Source: Diphasiastrum complanatum (Eukaryota; Streptophyta; Lycopodiopsida; Lycopodiales; Lycopodiaceae). Taken from it: a DNA stretch of 64,000 bases. The position numbers and the translations under genes were made by a program. The DNA lies in NCBI GenBank assembly GCA_029204225.1, contig CM055092.1, forward strand, positions 99,399,460 to 99,463,459, in the 5' to 3' direction. Positions 10,004 through 20,525 of the stretch are shown here, piece by piece. Each line of letters opens with the position of its first letter. Within the stretch, counting starts at the first letter, position 1. Below the pieces are notes generated by a model, which did no database searches, was not told the origin of the DNA, and was given only the letters and a program-made list of their open reading frames with translations.

Positions 10004-13000
10004 ATCGTAAAAATGCGGCAAAAATCAGCATCATAATTCGTTGAAAAGTCGCCGGCGCATTACAGAGACCAAAGGGCATTCTATTGTAGGCATAAGTGCC
10101 CCAATCGGTGGTGAATGTAATTTTCGCTTTATCCTCCTTCCGCATTCTAACTTGATTATAGCCTGAAAAACCATCACAGAAACTATATCGTTCTTGTCCA
10201 GCTACCTGATCCAGAATAGAATCAGTGAATGGTAACGGATGATGATCTTTCTGTGTAGCTGCATTGAGCTTTCGAAAGTCCTGGCATATACGAATCTTGC
10301 CAGTCTTCTTCTTTGGTACTACCACAATAGGTGACACCCATTCACTACTTAAGACAGGATAAATAATTCCTGCTTTTAGATATTTGTTGAGTTCGTCTTT
10401 TACCATTAAAGAGTACTTTGGATTAAGTCGATACTGTCTCTGACGAACAGGAATAGCGTTCTCCTTTACATCAATTCGATGTTCACCATATTCGGCAGGA
10501 ATTCCTTTTAAGTCATCAAGCGACCATGCAAAGACGTCCTGATACTCTTTAAGCAATTCAGTTTATTTAGATAACTCAATTTCTCCCAAGGACTTTGCAA
10601 CATGGACACATCTGCCCGGTGCAAGTTCAATTTGCTCTGTTGAATCAGGTAAAATCATACCTTCTGTCATACTAGACTTTGAATATCCATGAATTTCGTG
10701 CATTGCTGTCTCCATAGATATGTTCGTGTCGACAGACTGATTCTTATTTTCAATTTCTTCGTCTGATTCGTCCGAGTCGTCCGATTCGTACGAATCTGTT
10801 GATTCGTCTTCAATAATAACTAGTTCATCTAGTTCTGTGTTGCAAACATCGATGAATTCTTCTGCATTATCTGATTCGTTATCATTCTCATAGCATTCGA
10901 AAAATTTAACTTCGACATCTGAAACATTAGAGAAGATATTTAGTGCATAAGAAGAATTTTCCGAAGTATAGCTAGTGTCGGTCATAGGAGTTTCGCCTTC
11001 GTATCTATCTTTATTCCAGGTAATGATCTCCTCTGCTGGTTTTCCACGATTATTGGTCTCGCCAGTTTGAAATCTTAATTCCCTAGACTTCCAATGAACA
11101 CTAGCATTTGACTGATACAGCCACGGCCTTCCGATTAGCACAGAGTAAGAAGGCAAACCCATTGGTTTGATAACAATAAAATTCATGGTAAAAGTCTTGG
11201 CTTGTATATACACAGTAACATTCTCCAGCTCTCCGACAGGCTTTCGTCGTGTTGAGTCTGCCAACTTGATATTTCGGTTGGTTGGTCGAATATCTGTCAA
11301 ACCCAGAGCGTGAGCAGTTTCTTCAGTAATAATATTGACGCTCGAACCTGAATCAATCGGCACATGTTCGATTAAGCATCCCTCAATAGTAATGTCGATT
11401 TTCGGTGCGCCAAGATCTCCCAAATCAATAGATAATACTCCTAATTCTGGCATGGGATTTCTTTCCTTCTTCTTTGGAGGAGAAAGTCCTTTAAACTGCC
11501 TGCGATAGTAAGTATTGTCTGCCAACAATTGTTCGAATGTGATATTTGGACGAAGAGAACCAATATCAGTTATGATATCGTAATCTTTCGTCTTCGATAT
11601 CGGCTTGTCAATCATGGCTTCCGACAGTTTGGTTTTATGAATTGATTCGTTCCCGTCTTCGAATGTGACTTTCCTTTCTGTAGCTGCTCTTTGTAGTTCT
11701 TCTTCAATTATTTCTTTCGCTTCTGCAGATATATCTTTTGAAAACAAATTTTTAGCATTTCGATCATAGTCGGGATCATCTTTAATATCTTCTTTTGTTA
11801 GGGATTTATTCGTTCCCTTCTTCTTAGATGGTTTTCTGCGTTTCTTCGAGGAACCTTTCGAGTTGGTTTTCGAGTCATATTTCGAAGAACTCCTCGTATT
11901 TACTTTGAATATTGTTTCCATATCACTTGGCCAAGATTGGTCAGTTGTCCTCGTTGATTGGTTTTCCACAAGATCAATTTTTTGTATAACCGCATCTGCC
12001 GAAACTTTTCCTTTCGAGTCTACCATTGCAGCAGGTGTCGCTACATACTGGTATTTAGGTCTTGGCCTCTGTGGTTGGGGACAATCAGGATATTTGTGGC
12101 CTGGTTCTTTACAATTCGAACAGAGAGGTACATACCCAATTGGCTTCCGTGGTTGCGGACAGTCTGGTGAAAAATGTCCTGGTTCTCCACAATTGTAACA
12201 ATTGCCCGAAACTGGTCTTGGAAAATTCGAAGTCTTTGTTGTTGATGTTACAAATTCGGGTGGATTATATCTTTTCGGTCCGAATTTGGGTTTGGATTGC
12301 TGGAACGGTGTAGTCGTGCCTTGAACAAAATTTGTTGTTGTATCATTATTCTGAAAAATAAACAGCACCTCCTGTGTTGGATCTTCAACGTAAGATATAT
12401 TCACTGTTCTGCAATCTTCCTTCGAATGTCCTGATGCACCGCACCTCGTACACCATAGTCCTGAATTGGAAGAAGATGATTTCGGTCTCTTGTCAGCAAC
12501 CTCTGAAATCTGAACTTTTAGATCGTAGAATCTTTTGTTAATATCTGCAAGATCTCTCCTCCAAATCTTTTCGACCTTTGATGTTGTTGGCTTCATCTCC
12601 GAATTTTTATCGTCCTTTCGTTTGGGTTTTCGTTTACTACTTCGTTCTCTCTCATCAGTCTCAGAGTCGGATGAGTCGTGTAATTCGGATTCTGAACTGG
12701 AGGAACTGGAACTGGATTCAGACTTCGAATCCTCTTCACTGCCACTGGAAACATGCTTAGACTTTCGACTTCGTCTAGTTGATTTTCTCTTCTGAGTAAG
12801 CTTAGAAGTCTCATAGTTTTCAGCACTTGCAATGACTGCTGCTAAGGTAGTCGTATCACCTTGTCTGCAGTATCGATTTATACTCGGTGGTAAACCTGAC
12901 AGAAACCATTCAATCTGCATCGCAACGGGGTATACTCCAGTTAGTTTTCCAATAAGATTCTTGACCTTACAAGTATACCTTCTCAGAGATTCTCGACTCT

Positions 13001-13451
13001 TCTTCTCTATGTTGTTGAGTCTGCCGAGTACTCTGGATGAATAACCAATTTCTCTGAATTGGTGTAGAAACGCATCTTTCAGCAGCAACCAGGTAGCCAC
13101 TCGTCCTGGTTCGACTTGGCTGTACCATATGCGTGCTTGTTTTCTGAGAAGACCAGGAAAAATCCTCAGTTTGTCCGCCTCCGAACCTTCATTATTCGCG
13201 TTCGCAATTGATTCGAACTGCGAAACATAATTGTCCGCATCATCTGAGGTTGTTCCTTTGAAATAATCGTATCTGATCTTCGAAATTGAAGAAAGTCGGG
13301 GTGCAGGGCCTTCCATATTCGGTTTTAGTTTGGCAACTGGTTTTAACAAATCCGAATAAGTTTCAGCTCTATCAGAACTTCCAGATAAATTTCTGAAAAA
13401 ATCTTCTCGAATCTTTCGATATCTTTCGAGTCGGGAAGCTCTGTCTGACAT
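10004..13451 (-). pseudogene. gag-protease-RT polyprotein of family A, truncated and stopped (arm 2)
   Basis: This near-identical copy of the arm-1 polyprotein starts at 13451 with the same MSDRASRLERYRKIRE. All three zinc knuckles and the DSG protease motif are present. A tyrosine codon (TAC in arm 1) is TAA here, near 10563, splitting the frame into 962 and 184 codons. RT ends after the MPFGLCNAPATFQ box, before the catalytic FIDD box, so this copy could not make active RT even without the stop. Nearly all visible differences from arm 1 change the amino acid (for example THEVL to TQEVL, RPISG to RPVSG). That suggests drift without selection since the arms formed. Confidence 0.9.
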
Positions 13452-13509
13452 ATACTTATTAATGACGATGATTTTGTCAGTTTTATATCAACATGTTTGT
13501 TTTTGGCTA

Positions 13510-13527
13510 TCCCCGGCAATGGCGCCA
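13510..13527 (-). other. Primer-binding site, tRNA-Asp type, arm 2
   Basis: On the minus strand this reads TGGCGCCATTGCCGGGGA. It keeps the four-G run that arm 1 has lost but carries a G-to-A change in the middle. Each arm has therefore damaged its primer site differently. Confidence 0.8.
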
Positions 13528-13543
13528 AAATTTGGTTTTTTTA

Positions 13544-14762
13544 TGTCGTGGAAAACCAATTGTATTTGGTATAGTTTTGTAGTATTTAATGTCGAATCGC
13601 CAAGAGGATAGCTTCTTTATGGTATAATGTTGATATTGTTCTGACTTATTCGTATGATATAAAACGGAGAATTAGTCTGGTTGTCAAATAGACATTTGGG
13701 TTAAGTAACCTGGATTACTTAATGGATAAATGAATATTTAAAATCGGAATATCAGTCTTCTCTTTCGAATCGAAGAATTGGCGTTCTACAGGAGAATTGT
13801 TATCAGAGTAGTACGAATGTACTCCACTCTATCTGATTAAGGTGTCGGCAAGAATTCGGATTGATTTCGATGTATTCGTTCATCAGTGATCATAAGTTAA
13901 TCTTATTCTTGGATTAACAAAAGTTAAACAGTAGTCCTCAACAACTAGTGTTCTCCTCAGAGTTAAATCTCTTGTATAATCTTCGAATATGTTAGAAACA
14001 TATGTTCGGAGATATTCAGAATACAGATATCTTATCTCAATTCTTCAGACAGGGACTATCAATTCAGTTGTATACATACTTTTCTATCGATGACTGAGAT
14101 AGACTTCTGATGATAAACGTTATTCGGGTATCGAACAAGTATTCGAGTGTCAAACAAATATTCGAATGAACGAATAAGTTAGTTTTAAGACAGTTCGTTA
14201 GAACACTTTTACGGATACACAACATAGACTGTAATGTACTTATGCAACTGTCTGACCAGAGTTAGATTTATATAAGAAAGATTGTTAGAGTACTTCAGAA
14301 GATCTCTCACAAGTACATAAACTTTTATCTCTCAGCGAATACATAAACTATATCTCCTGGTGAGTAAGACTGAATCGTGTCTTCTCTTTATCATCTTCAG
14401 AGCGAACAATCACGTCTTTATAAATTAGAGGCGTGTCACTTTACTGAATAAGGTTAACCAATATATATCTGACACGTATGTAGATTATACCGCAAAGATG
14501 TATCTAACCCTGAGTTTAGATTACTATAGTTAGAATTGTCGATTCGAATCGAGTCGTTTCATGTAAGTGTCTTTATTTAAGGGTTGTTGTAGATGTCGCT
14601 TCATTGCTGAGGACTTGTCCTTTATATGTGATATTTAGTATGTCGCGAAAAATATAGGCAGGTCCCTTCATTATATATATATCCAGCTCTTGTCTTCTTA
14701 TGTGAATATATATTGCTTCATTCGGATGTATATTCGTTGTTTAATAAATACACATCTTCACA
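13544..14762 (-). mobile_element. LTR of gypsy family A, arm 2
   Basis: This is the mirror copy of the arm-1 LTR, ending on the plus strand with CTTCACA at 14762. The next five bases are CTAGC. If this LTR is the true outer end of the element, CTAGC should recur beside a 3' LTR to the left of the window. Differences from arm 1 are scattered single bases. Confidence 0.75.
14267..14274 (-). promoter_or_regulatory. Candidate LTR TATA box, arm 2
   Basis: TATATAAA on the minus strand, the counterpart of the arm-1 box. It also directs transcription toward the palindrome centre. Confidence 0.45.
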
Positions 14763-15600
14763 CTAGCTGAACTTGGTAGACTCGCATATCTACTTTAAGT
14801 CTATATTAGATCTTTCTATTATCACTGCTCATTATGTAGATGAGTTTTATTACTCAATAACAATTTGAACTCAATGAAGGATCTGAAATGCATGTTAGCA
14901 CTGGAGTACATTTTTTGAATCTGGCCTAGTAGACTGATTTCCATCAGTCAACAAAAAGCCAGCCCATCAGCCAACATTCTACACAGATGTAGATTGGATA
15001 GAAAGTATTGACACTAGAATATCAACTTCTGGATTTATGTTCAATCAAGGTCCAATCTCATGTAACAGCTAGACCTCAGTAACATTATCCTCCACCGAGT
15101 CAGATTTTATAGCTTGCACACATGCTACCAAGGAGGCGATTTGACTAAAGAACCATCCTGTAGATACCAATTTTATTCAGTCACATCTGACATTTATCTA
15201 CTATGACAACCAAATCACAAGGATAATTTCTTTGGTTTACTATAGGACATAGTTTATGGCAGCAGATTACTTTGCCATGGATTACCAACTCAGACTTAAC
15301 AATTTATTAAATCTGAAGATAAAAAATTTTCAAGATCCACATCAAGGGGGAGAGTTGGAATTCTATCCTCAAGCCCAATTCCATTAGGTAATGAACATCC
15401 TGAACAACTTGTTTATACATATTCTTGAAAAACTACAAAAATAGAGGGGGCATGATTTTTACTTGAAGATAAAAAAAATTCGGTATCAAATTTTTTCGAC
15501 CCAAGACTATTTTTCACCCAATGTCATTCTTGTCAAAGAGAGATTTTTCAACCCTGGGTTGGGTTGAATCAGTTCTAATTTTTTTGACCCTAGATCAAGT
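14763..15600 (+). pseudogene. Copia remnant: RNase H end, polypurine tract, start of 3' LTR
   Basis: Around 14980-15110 the translation reads YTDVDWIESIDTRISTSGF followed by TLSSTESDFIACTHATKEAI, the copia RNase H pattern (ADW..DDRKSTSG, LSSTEAEY). Stops interrupt it, including one in place of the Trp after the SSTE block. A later piece resembles the C-terminal DN.. segment. The purine run AAGGGGGAGAG at 15345-15354 is the polypurine tract. TTGGAATTC right after it would begin the 3' LTR. The first 150 bp after the gypsy arm show no clear homology. From 15360 to 15600 I see only LTR-like, T-rich DNA without a gene. Confidence 0.65.
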
Positions 15601-15610
15601 CTAATTTTTT

Positions 15611-16618
15611 CGAGAGCCGTCGAACCTATTCGGTACATATCGGTTCTAATTTTTCTGACCCTGAAAAACTACGAGCCTTTGTATATTTTCTGACCCTTTA
15701 TATATTTTTGACCCTTTGTATAAATCAGACCCTTTATAATATTCCGACCCTTTGTACTGTCAACTCGAAAATCCGACCCACGTCGTGACGTTGATAGTCC
15801 GCCTACTTCTATACATAACTCTTTGGCAAAAAAAACAGCTCTCTATTGTAGGACAAATATAGTTAATCAAGTAGATTAATGGTAGCTTTTAATGTACTGA
15901 TCATCTAACTTCCAATCATCAAGAAAGATCTACTGGAGTCGGCTCTTTGATCAGGTTATTATCTTGTAGGCGTTCTGTTGTAATTAGTCAGGTTAAGTTT
16001 TTTAATCAATTAGTTAGCCATCAACGAACTCACCTAAAGACTGATTAGCACCCACTGATTTGCACTAGATTCAAGCTCTTGTACTAAGTGTCGATTATTA
16101 TCAGAGTGCATTTTTTGTGTCTACACTACTATTTTTTTCTATTGCGTATTGTAGTTATTTGATCCATATTGAACTTGCTCATAGTTGGTAACTGATGCAC
16201 TTCGGATCCACGCACCACCTACTCAACTTCCGCTGCTCACCACTTCCATTGCTCCACTTCCACTGCTCACCACCATTTCCACTAATTTTTGACTGGTAGT
16301 ATCAGATAATCTGTCTAGATATCGACTAATCCGATACCAGTCACTCATCTCTGAATCCACTAAAATCCAACATTGTCAAGTAGAGATTTGGTGTGTGGCA
16401 TGACCCTATGTATTGGCATGAGATCATTTGCATCATGCTTGCTGAACTGGTGGAGCAGGCTGCCATAACTTGCATAATCAGCTGCCATTCACAAAGGTAT
16501 CAAACTGTTTTCCATCCAAGTGCTCAAGAATCACTGCTCCATAGTTCAAAATTTCCTTCACTCTATACGGGCCTTCATCGGTAAACTTCAATTTCCTTAC
16601 GACGGGCTTTCTCTACTG
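15611..16618 (-). mobile_element. 3' end of gypsy family B, copy 1 (non-coding)
   Basis: The first 590 bp match 50345-50935 closely. The shared part opens with repeated T-run plus GACCC units (TTTTTGACCCTTTGTATA type). Copy 1 alone continues from about 16200 to 16618, where copy 2 has a deletion. No coding frame of its own is visible. It lies 3' of the integrase on the minus strand, so it probably contains the 3' untranslated region and LTR. Confidence 0.55.
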
Positions 16619-17888
16619 CTAACACTTAACTGCCATCAATCTTGTTTCACACAATTTGTGCAACGCTTCATGACATAACTGCAAAGACTTATCATCATTT
16701 AGCTGCTTTGTCGATGCTATACGTAGAGATGGTATTAAAAATTCAATCGGCATGACAACATTTTGACCATAGACTAGTTGAAATGGTGTTTGATTTGTAC
16801 TACTTTTGTAAGCGGTTCTGAATGCCCATAATGTTGCATGCAGTTTATGTTCCCAATCAAATCGACTCGCTTCAACTGTTTTTATCATAATAGTGTAGAG
16901 AATCTTATTGGAAGATTCAGCTTGGCCATTCCCTCTAGGATAATAAGGAGTACTAAATCTATGTATAACAAAAAAATCTTCCAGTAAACACTTTATCGTT
17001 TGATTAGAAAAGTGTGTACCCCGGTCACTGACAATCTCGATAGGACATCCAAATCTAATAATAATATTTTTGTAGAGAAACTTGGCCATAGATTTCGCAT
17101 TAGCAACTTTGACAGCTTTGGCTTCAACCCACTTGGTCATATTATCAGTTGCTACGATAATATATCAGGCCTGAGATCCTCGCGTGGCAGGATGAATAGG
17201 ACCAATATAATTCAGTCTCCATTTTTCAAATGGTGCTTGCGATAAAACCAGATGTAAAGGTTCATAGTTCTGTCTAGTAGGCCATCGTGCTCGCTGGCAA
17301 ACATCACATGTCTGAATATAATTTTTTGTGTCTTTATAAAGCGTAAGCCACCAACAACCTGATTGCAAAATTTTGCGGACAATAATATCTATAGAGAAGT
17401 GTCCTTTGCCCATGCCATCATTTGAAAACGTGATTAAATCTAATATTTCATGCGATAAAACACATCTACGTAGAATATTGTCTGATCCATGACAATACAA
17501 TTTTTCAGCAATCAATTGATAAGGTTCAGCCTTATGAATCAATTGCATCTTTTGTACTTTTGTCAAAGAGTCATTCGGTTGTCCTAGCATCAAGTACTCA
17601 ACAATATTCGCGCGTGTGATAAGGGCTCGTTTAACAGTCTTCCAATCTGTGTGCTCAGTTTCATCTTGATTATAGTACCAATCTTGTGCTGCGCCTGTTA
17701 AGGCCATAGAAAAAAAGCTTAAGTTTATCTTGGAAAAAAACTTCACCATAGACTTCACAAGATTCAGAATAGATCTGAAGAAATCTAACTAGATCTATTA
17801 ATCCATTATATTTGGGTAGATCCAAACAGTGTGCTCTTCTAATAATGATTGGATTGACTTCTCGAGGAGCACCTCTAGGGGCAGCCAT
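16619..17888 (-). pseudogene. Gypsy family B copy 1: gag start fused to integrase by internal deletion
   Basis: Reading from 17888, MAAPRGAPREVNPIIIRRAH starts gag (LPKYNGLIDLVRFLQIYSES). A stop-bearing stretch and the gag piece AAQDWYYNQDETEHTDWKTV follow. Near 17600 the sequence jumps straight to pre-integrase (EYLMLGQPNDSL), omitting the protease, RT and RNase H. Integrase has the zinc finger (HFSIDI.. to CDVCQRARW), then a break near 17165 (TATATCAGG gives a stop), then DRGTHFSNQTIKC and NGQAESSNK with the D and E of the catalytic triad. Copy 2 still holds about 1.8 kb of the sequence missing here, which fixes the deletion point. Non-functional. Confidence 0.85.
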
Positions 17889-18451
17889 CTTTATAGATTA
17901 AATCAAGCAGACAATGAGGTTGGATCTAGATTTTCAATCAAAACTGTCTCGGATTAGATCTACTAGATCTCTTCGACTTGACATGAATTAGATTCCTATA
18001 TCGTGAATTCTCAAAAATAAAAAAATTCTTAGAATCAAAATTAGACTGTATCAGATTTGACTCGAAATTTGACAAGGACTTGATCTGGAAAATCAAAACC
18101 TAAAAATAGAACTAACGAAGGTCCCCTAGGGGAGGATTCACTCAATGAAGTTTCAATAGTGCTATTTTTGAAAAAAACTCTTTAATTAGATTTTTCTGAC
18201 AAATTCTATCGAAATAACCTTTGCCGCACTCTCAGACTCAGAATCTGAGACAAGATAAAGCTAGGGTAGAACTGGTGAAGGTTTCGGACACACAAAAGCA
18301 CAATTTTTGTAGTTTGACGAGGGTAAAAATAAAGATTTTCTATTATTTGAATAGGATGAATATTCGCCAAACTCAAAAACAGTAAATTATTTTAAATGGA
18401 ATAATATGAAAACTCGGCGAAGGTTCTGGCAAAGAATCAAGAGTAATACAC
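17889..18451 (-). mobile_element. Leader/5' region of gypsy family B copy 1
   Basis: This non-coding stretch upstream of the family-B gag matches 53651-54215 of copy 2 nearly base for base, including the GAAGGT and CTCGGCGAAGGTTCTGGCAA boxes. I find no clean primer site. Copy 1 lacks the following ~575 bp found in copy 2 (54216-54792). Confidence 0.6.
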
Positions 18452-19092
18452 ACGCAGGGTGCCAAATTCCTCTCACTTATTAACTAGAGTTAGAGTTGCC
18501 TTGGGATCCACAAACGCTCCAACAGAGTTAGGGTCCAATCAAAAGAGAGATATTCATCAATTTGGCCCAATCAAGTTTGAGGGCTCATATGTCACTCAAC
18601 CAATAGGATTCAGAGGAGGAAAAGAAGGTTTCCAATTATATTTCACTCCCTTTCATGTTAGATCACTACATTAGGAAAAATATGGCTCAAAATGGGCCCT
18701 TCAAAAAATTTCACTTTAGAGAGAGGTCATGTACAGACATAATACGAATCGGTAACTTTTGGTCGTCGTTTTCTGAGTTTTTAGCCTTGCTTGATGTTTA
18801 ACTAGTATGGTTAACTTCAAACATTAGCTAGTTAAGCATGAGATATAATAACCTCTCTGTATGCTCGTTTCAAAATTCGAGGCTAGAGCTTTAAGACTGT
18901 AAATCTTGGTGTACTCATTGCAAAAACTGAAGTGGGAGTAGCAGCACTTTTGAAATCTTTGTATGCTTATAGTGAAATATGAGGCGGGATGATTTTTCAG
19001 CGCAACATAGACATTACAAAAGTAAGGTATGCTAGATCTATTTAATTTGACTTATTATAGTTTGAAGTATTTATGGATCGTAGCTTGCAACA

Positions 19093-19565
19093 ATGGCAAT
19101 GTTCCATTTGCATGTTGCACTTCCTATGGAATACACTCCAATTATTAAGAAAAATTCGAAAGCTGTTGAGAATGTTGTTGAAATAGTTAGAGAATTGAGA
19201 ATGAATAATCATAAGAATATAGATTTGTGGGTGGATGGATCAATTTATTTAAATGATCCAGGTACGAATTTGTGTCCAAATTTTAAGTCCGTAACTCATC
19301 TTCTCATATTTGTATGTGAAGAAAATAACGGATTACTTGGATATTGTCAAAGGTAGCATGATATTGAAATGCATAGCATATCTTGTCTTAATAAGCAATT
19401 ACAGTTTGCTAATCAACAATTGCAACGTGGAAATCAACAATTGTTTCATTGTGTGCAATACACTAGTGCTGAAAATAATGCACTCAAGCATGCTATGTCA
19501 GAGTTGAATGCTACAATCACTACTCTTCGAGGATCAAACCAAAAAATGTTAGAATCCATGGAGTA
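19093..19565 (+). pseudogene. Unknown repeated gene C, first exon, copy 1 (stopped)
   Basis: The start MAMFHLHVALPMEYTPIIKK is followed by a basic segment and then a Gln/Asn/Leu-rich helical segment (CLNKQLQFANQQLQRGNQQL). A TAG at about 19354 replaces the TTG of copy 2, but the frame reopens and runs to the same stop at 19565. No signal peptide or catalytic motif is visible. The second half looks like a coiled coil. I do not recognise the family. The intact homologue is at 55421-55894. Confidence 0.5.
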
Positions 19566-19599
19566 GTTGAGATCTGATAGTTTAAAATCTGTTTGTTGA

Positions 19600-20375
19600 T
19601 ATAAAAGTTATCAAAAAGGCAATGATGAAAAGGAAAAGAAAGAGAGTACCGAAGAAGAATATTAATGACTTATCTACAGATAGCGGCAATAAAAAAAAAA
19701 GGATTCGAACATTTAAGTATGTTTTCTTTGTTTTCTTATAAACAATTTATTTGATTTGTTTTGGTCATAGAAGTTTCAATTGCATTTGATAATATGCATT
19801 ATCAAATTATTAAATATAATTTGAATTTTATATGTCTTTTGTAGATCATGTTTGTGGCAAAGAACTATTTAACAGATCTTCATGCATAAGATCTTCTTTA
19901 AGTCATGTTTTACCAAGAAAGTCAATAAAGGCAATGATGAAAAATGCTTAATCTCTAAAAATGAAAATGAAATTGTAGAGACTATTTTGAATAAGGTTGA
20001 AACTTACTTGGATGCAACTGTAATACTAGGTGCAATGTTTCTAGAATAAGCAGAAATGCTTATTCTACTTTTTTTAGATTAGTTAAAAAAGTCTTTTCTC
20101 AAGTGATGGTGAAAAAAACTTATCCTCCTCGTCCATATTGGGTAACATTAGCAATAAATTATTATAATGACAGAATGTTCAAAGTAGTTGGGCAACCACT
20201 TCATATAGCTGAATTATACAAATCAGAATATAGTGAGTGCAATTACAACGATTGCAATAATATTTATCTTGATATTGAAAATGTTCGAAAATATATTATT
20301 CGATTCTATAAACTAGACGAACATCAAGTAAATGGAAAGGTCACTAGATTCAATATATCTAACATTCAAATTTGA
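19600..20375 (+). pseudogene. Unknown repeated gene C, second part, copy 1 (frameshifted)
   Basis: A basic stretch (MKRKRKRVPKKNINDLSTDS) resembling a nuclear localisation signal precedes a likely intron (GTATGTTTTC at 19717 to TTTTGTAG at 19844). After it come broken frames, then a well-formed C-terminal domain at 20103-20375 (FKVVGQPLHIAELYKSEYSE, KYIIRFYKLDEHQVNGKVTR). Copy 1 carries a small deletion near 19880 and a TAA near 19950 that copy 2 lacks. Copy 2 has its own extra A near 56300. The unit is thus broken differently in each copy. Confidence 0.5.
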
Positions 20376-20525
20376 ATGTGTCCTAATTCAACTTTCTACT
20401 TTCTCTCACTTTCTAAAAGTGGTAATTTCACATGTACTTTGGCTAAAAATAACTTCATAAAATTTATCTCTAAGTATAAAATGCATATTGGCCTAAATTG
20501 CCAACTAATCAACATAGACCAAAAT

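Larger units (their letters stand above)
5153..14762. repeat. Giant inverted repeat, two 4.76-kb arms
   Basis: Arm 1 is 5153-9910 (4758 bp) and arm 2 is 10004-14762 (4759 bp), separated by a 93-bp spacer. Each arm carries LTR, primer site, gag, protease and the first part of RT of the same gypsy family, arranged head to head toward the centre. By eye the arms are about 99% identical. I count roughly two dozen amino-acid differences over the shared reading frame, and the one net indel lies in the primer site. Both outer ends stop at the same LTR terminus (TGTGAAG / CTTCACA). The flanks differ: RT coding sequence on the left, copia debris on the right. Confidence 0.92.
18452..20525 (+). repeat. 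Repeated gene-like unit C, copy 1
   Basis: The unit matches 54793-56858 to its last base (ends ACCAAAAT), then the flanks diverge (copia RT here, antisense copia there). It opens with CGCAGGGTGCCAAATYCCTC, a motif also present at 58026. The unit holds the two coding stretches annotated separately. Confidence 0.8.

Noticed and set aside
5153..14762. Palindrome as a pure sequencing or assembly artefact (unsplit fold-back read).
   Set aside because: The arms differ by scattered substitutions, a stop codon and a one-base indel, the two outer flanks are unrelated, and both arms end exactly at an LTR terminus. An artefact remains possible but is the less likely explanation.
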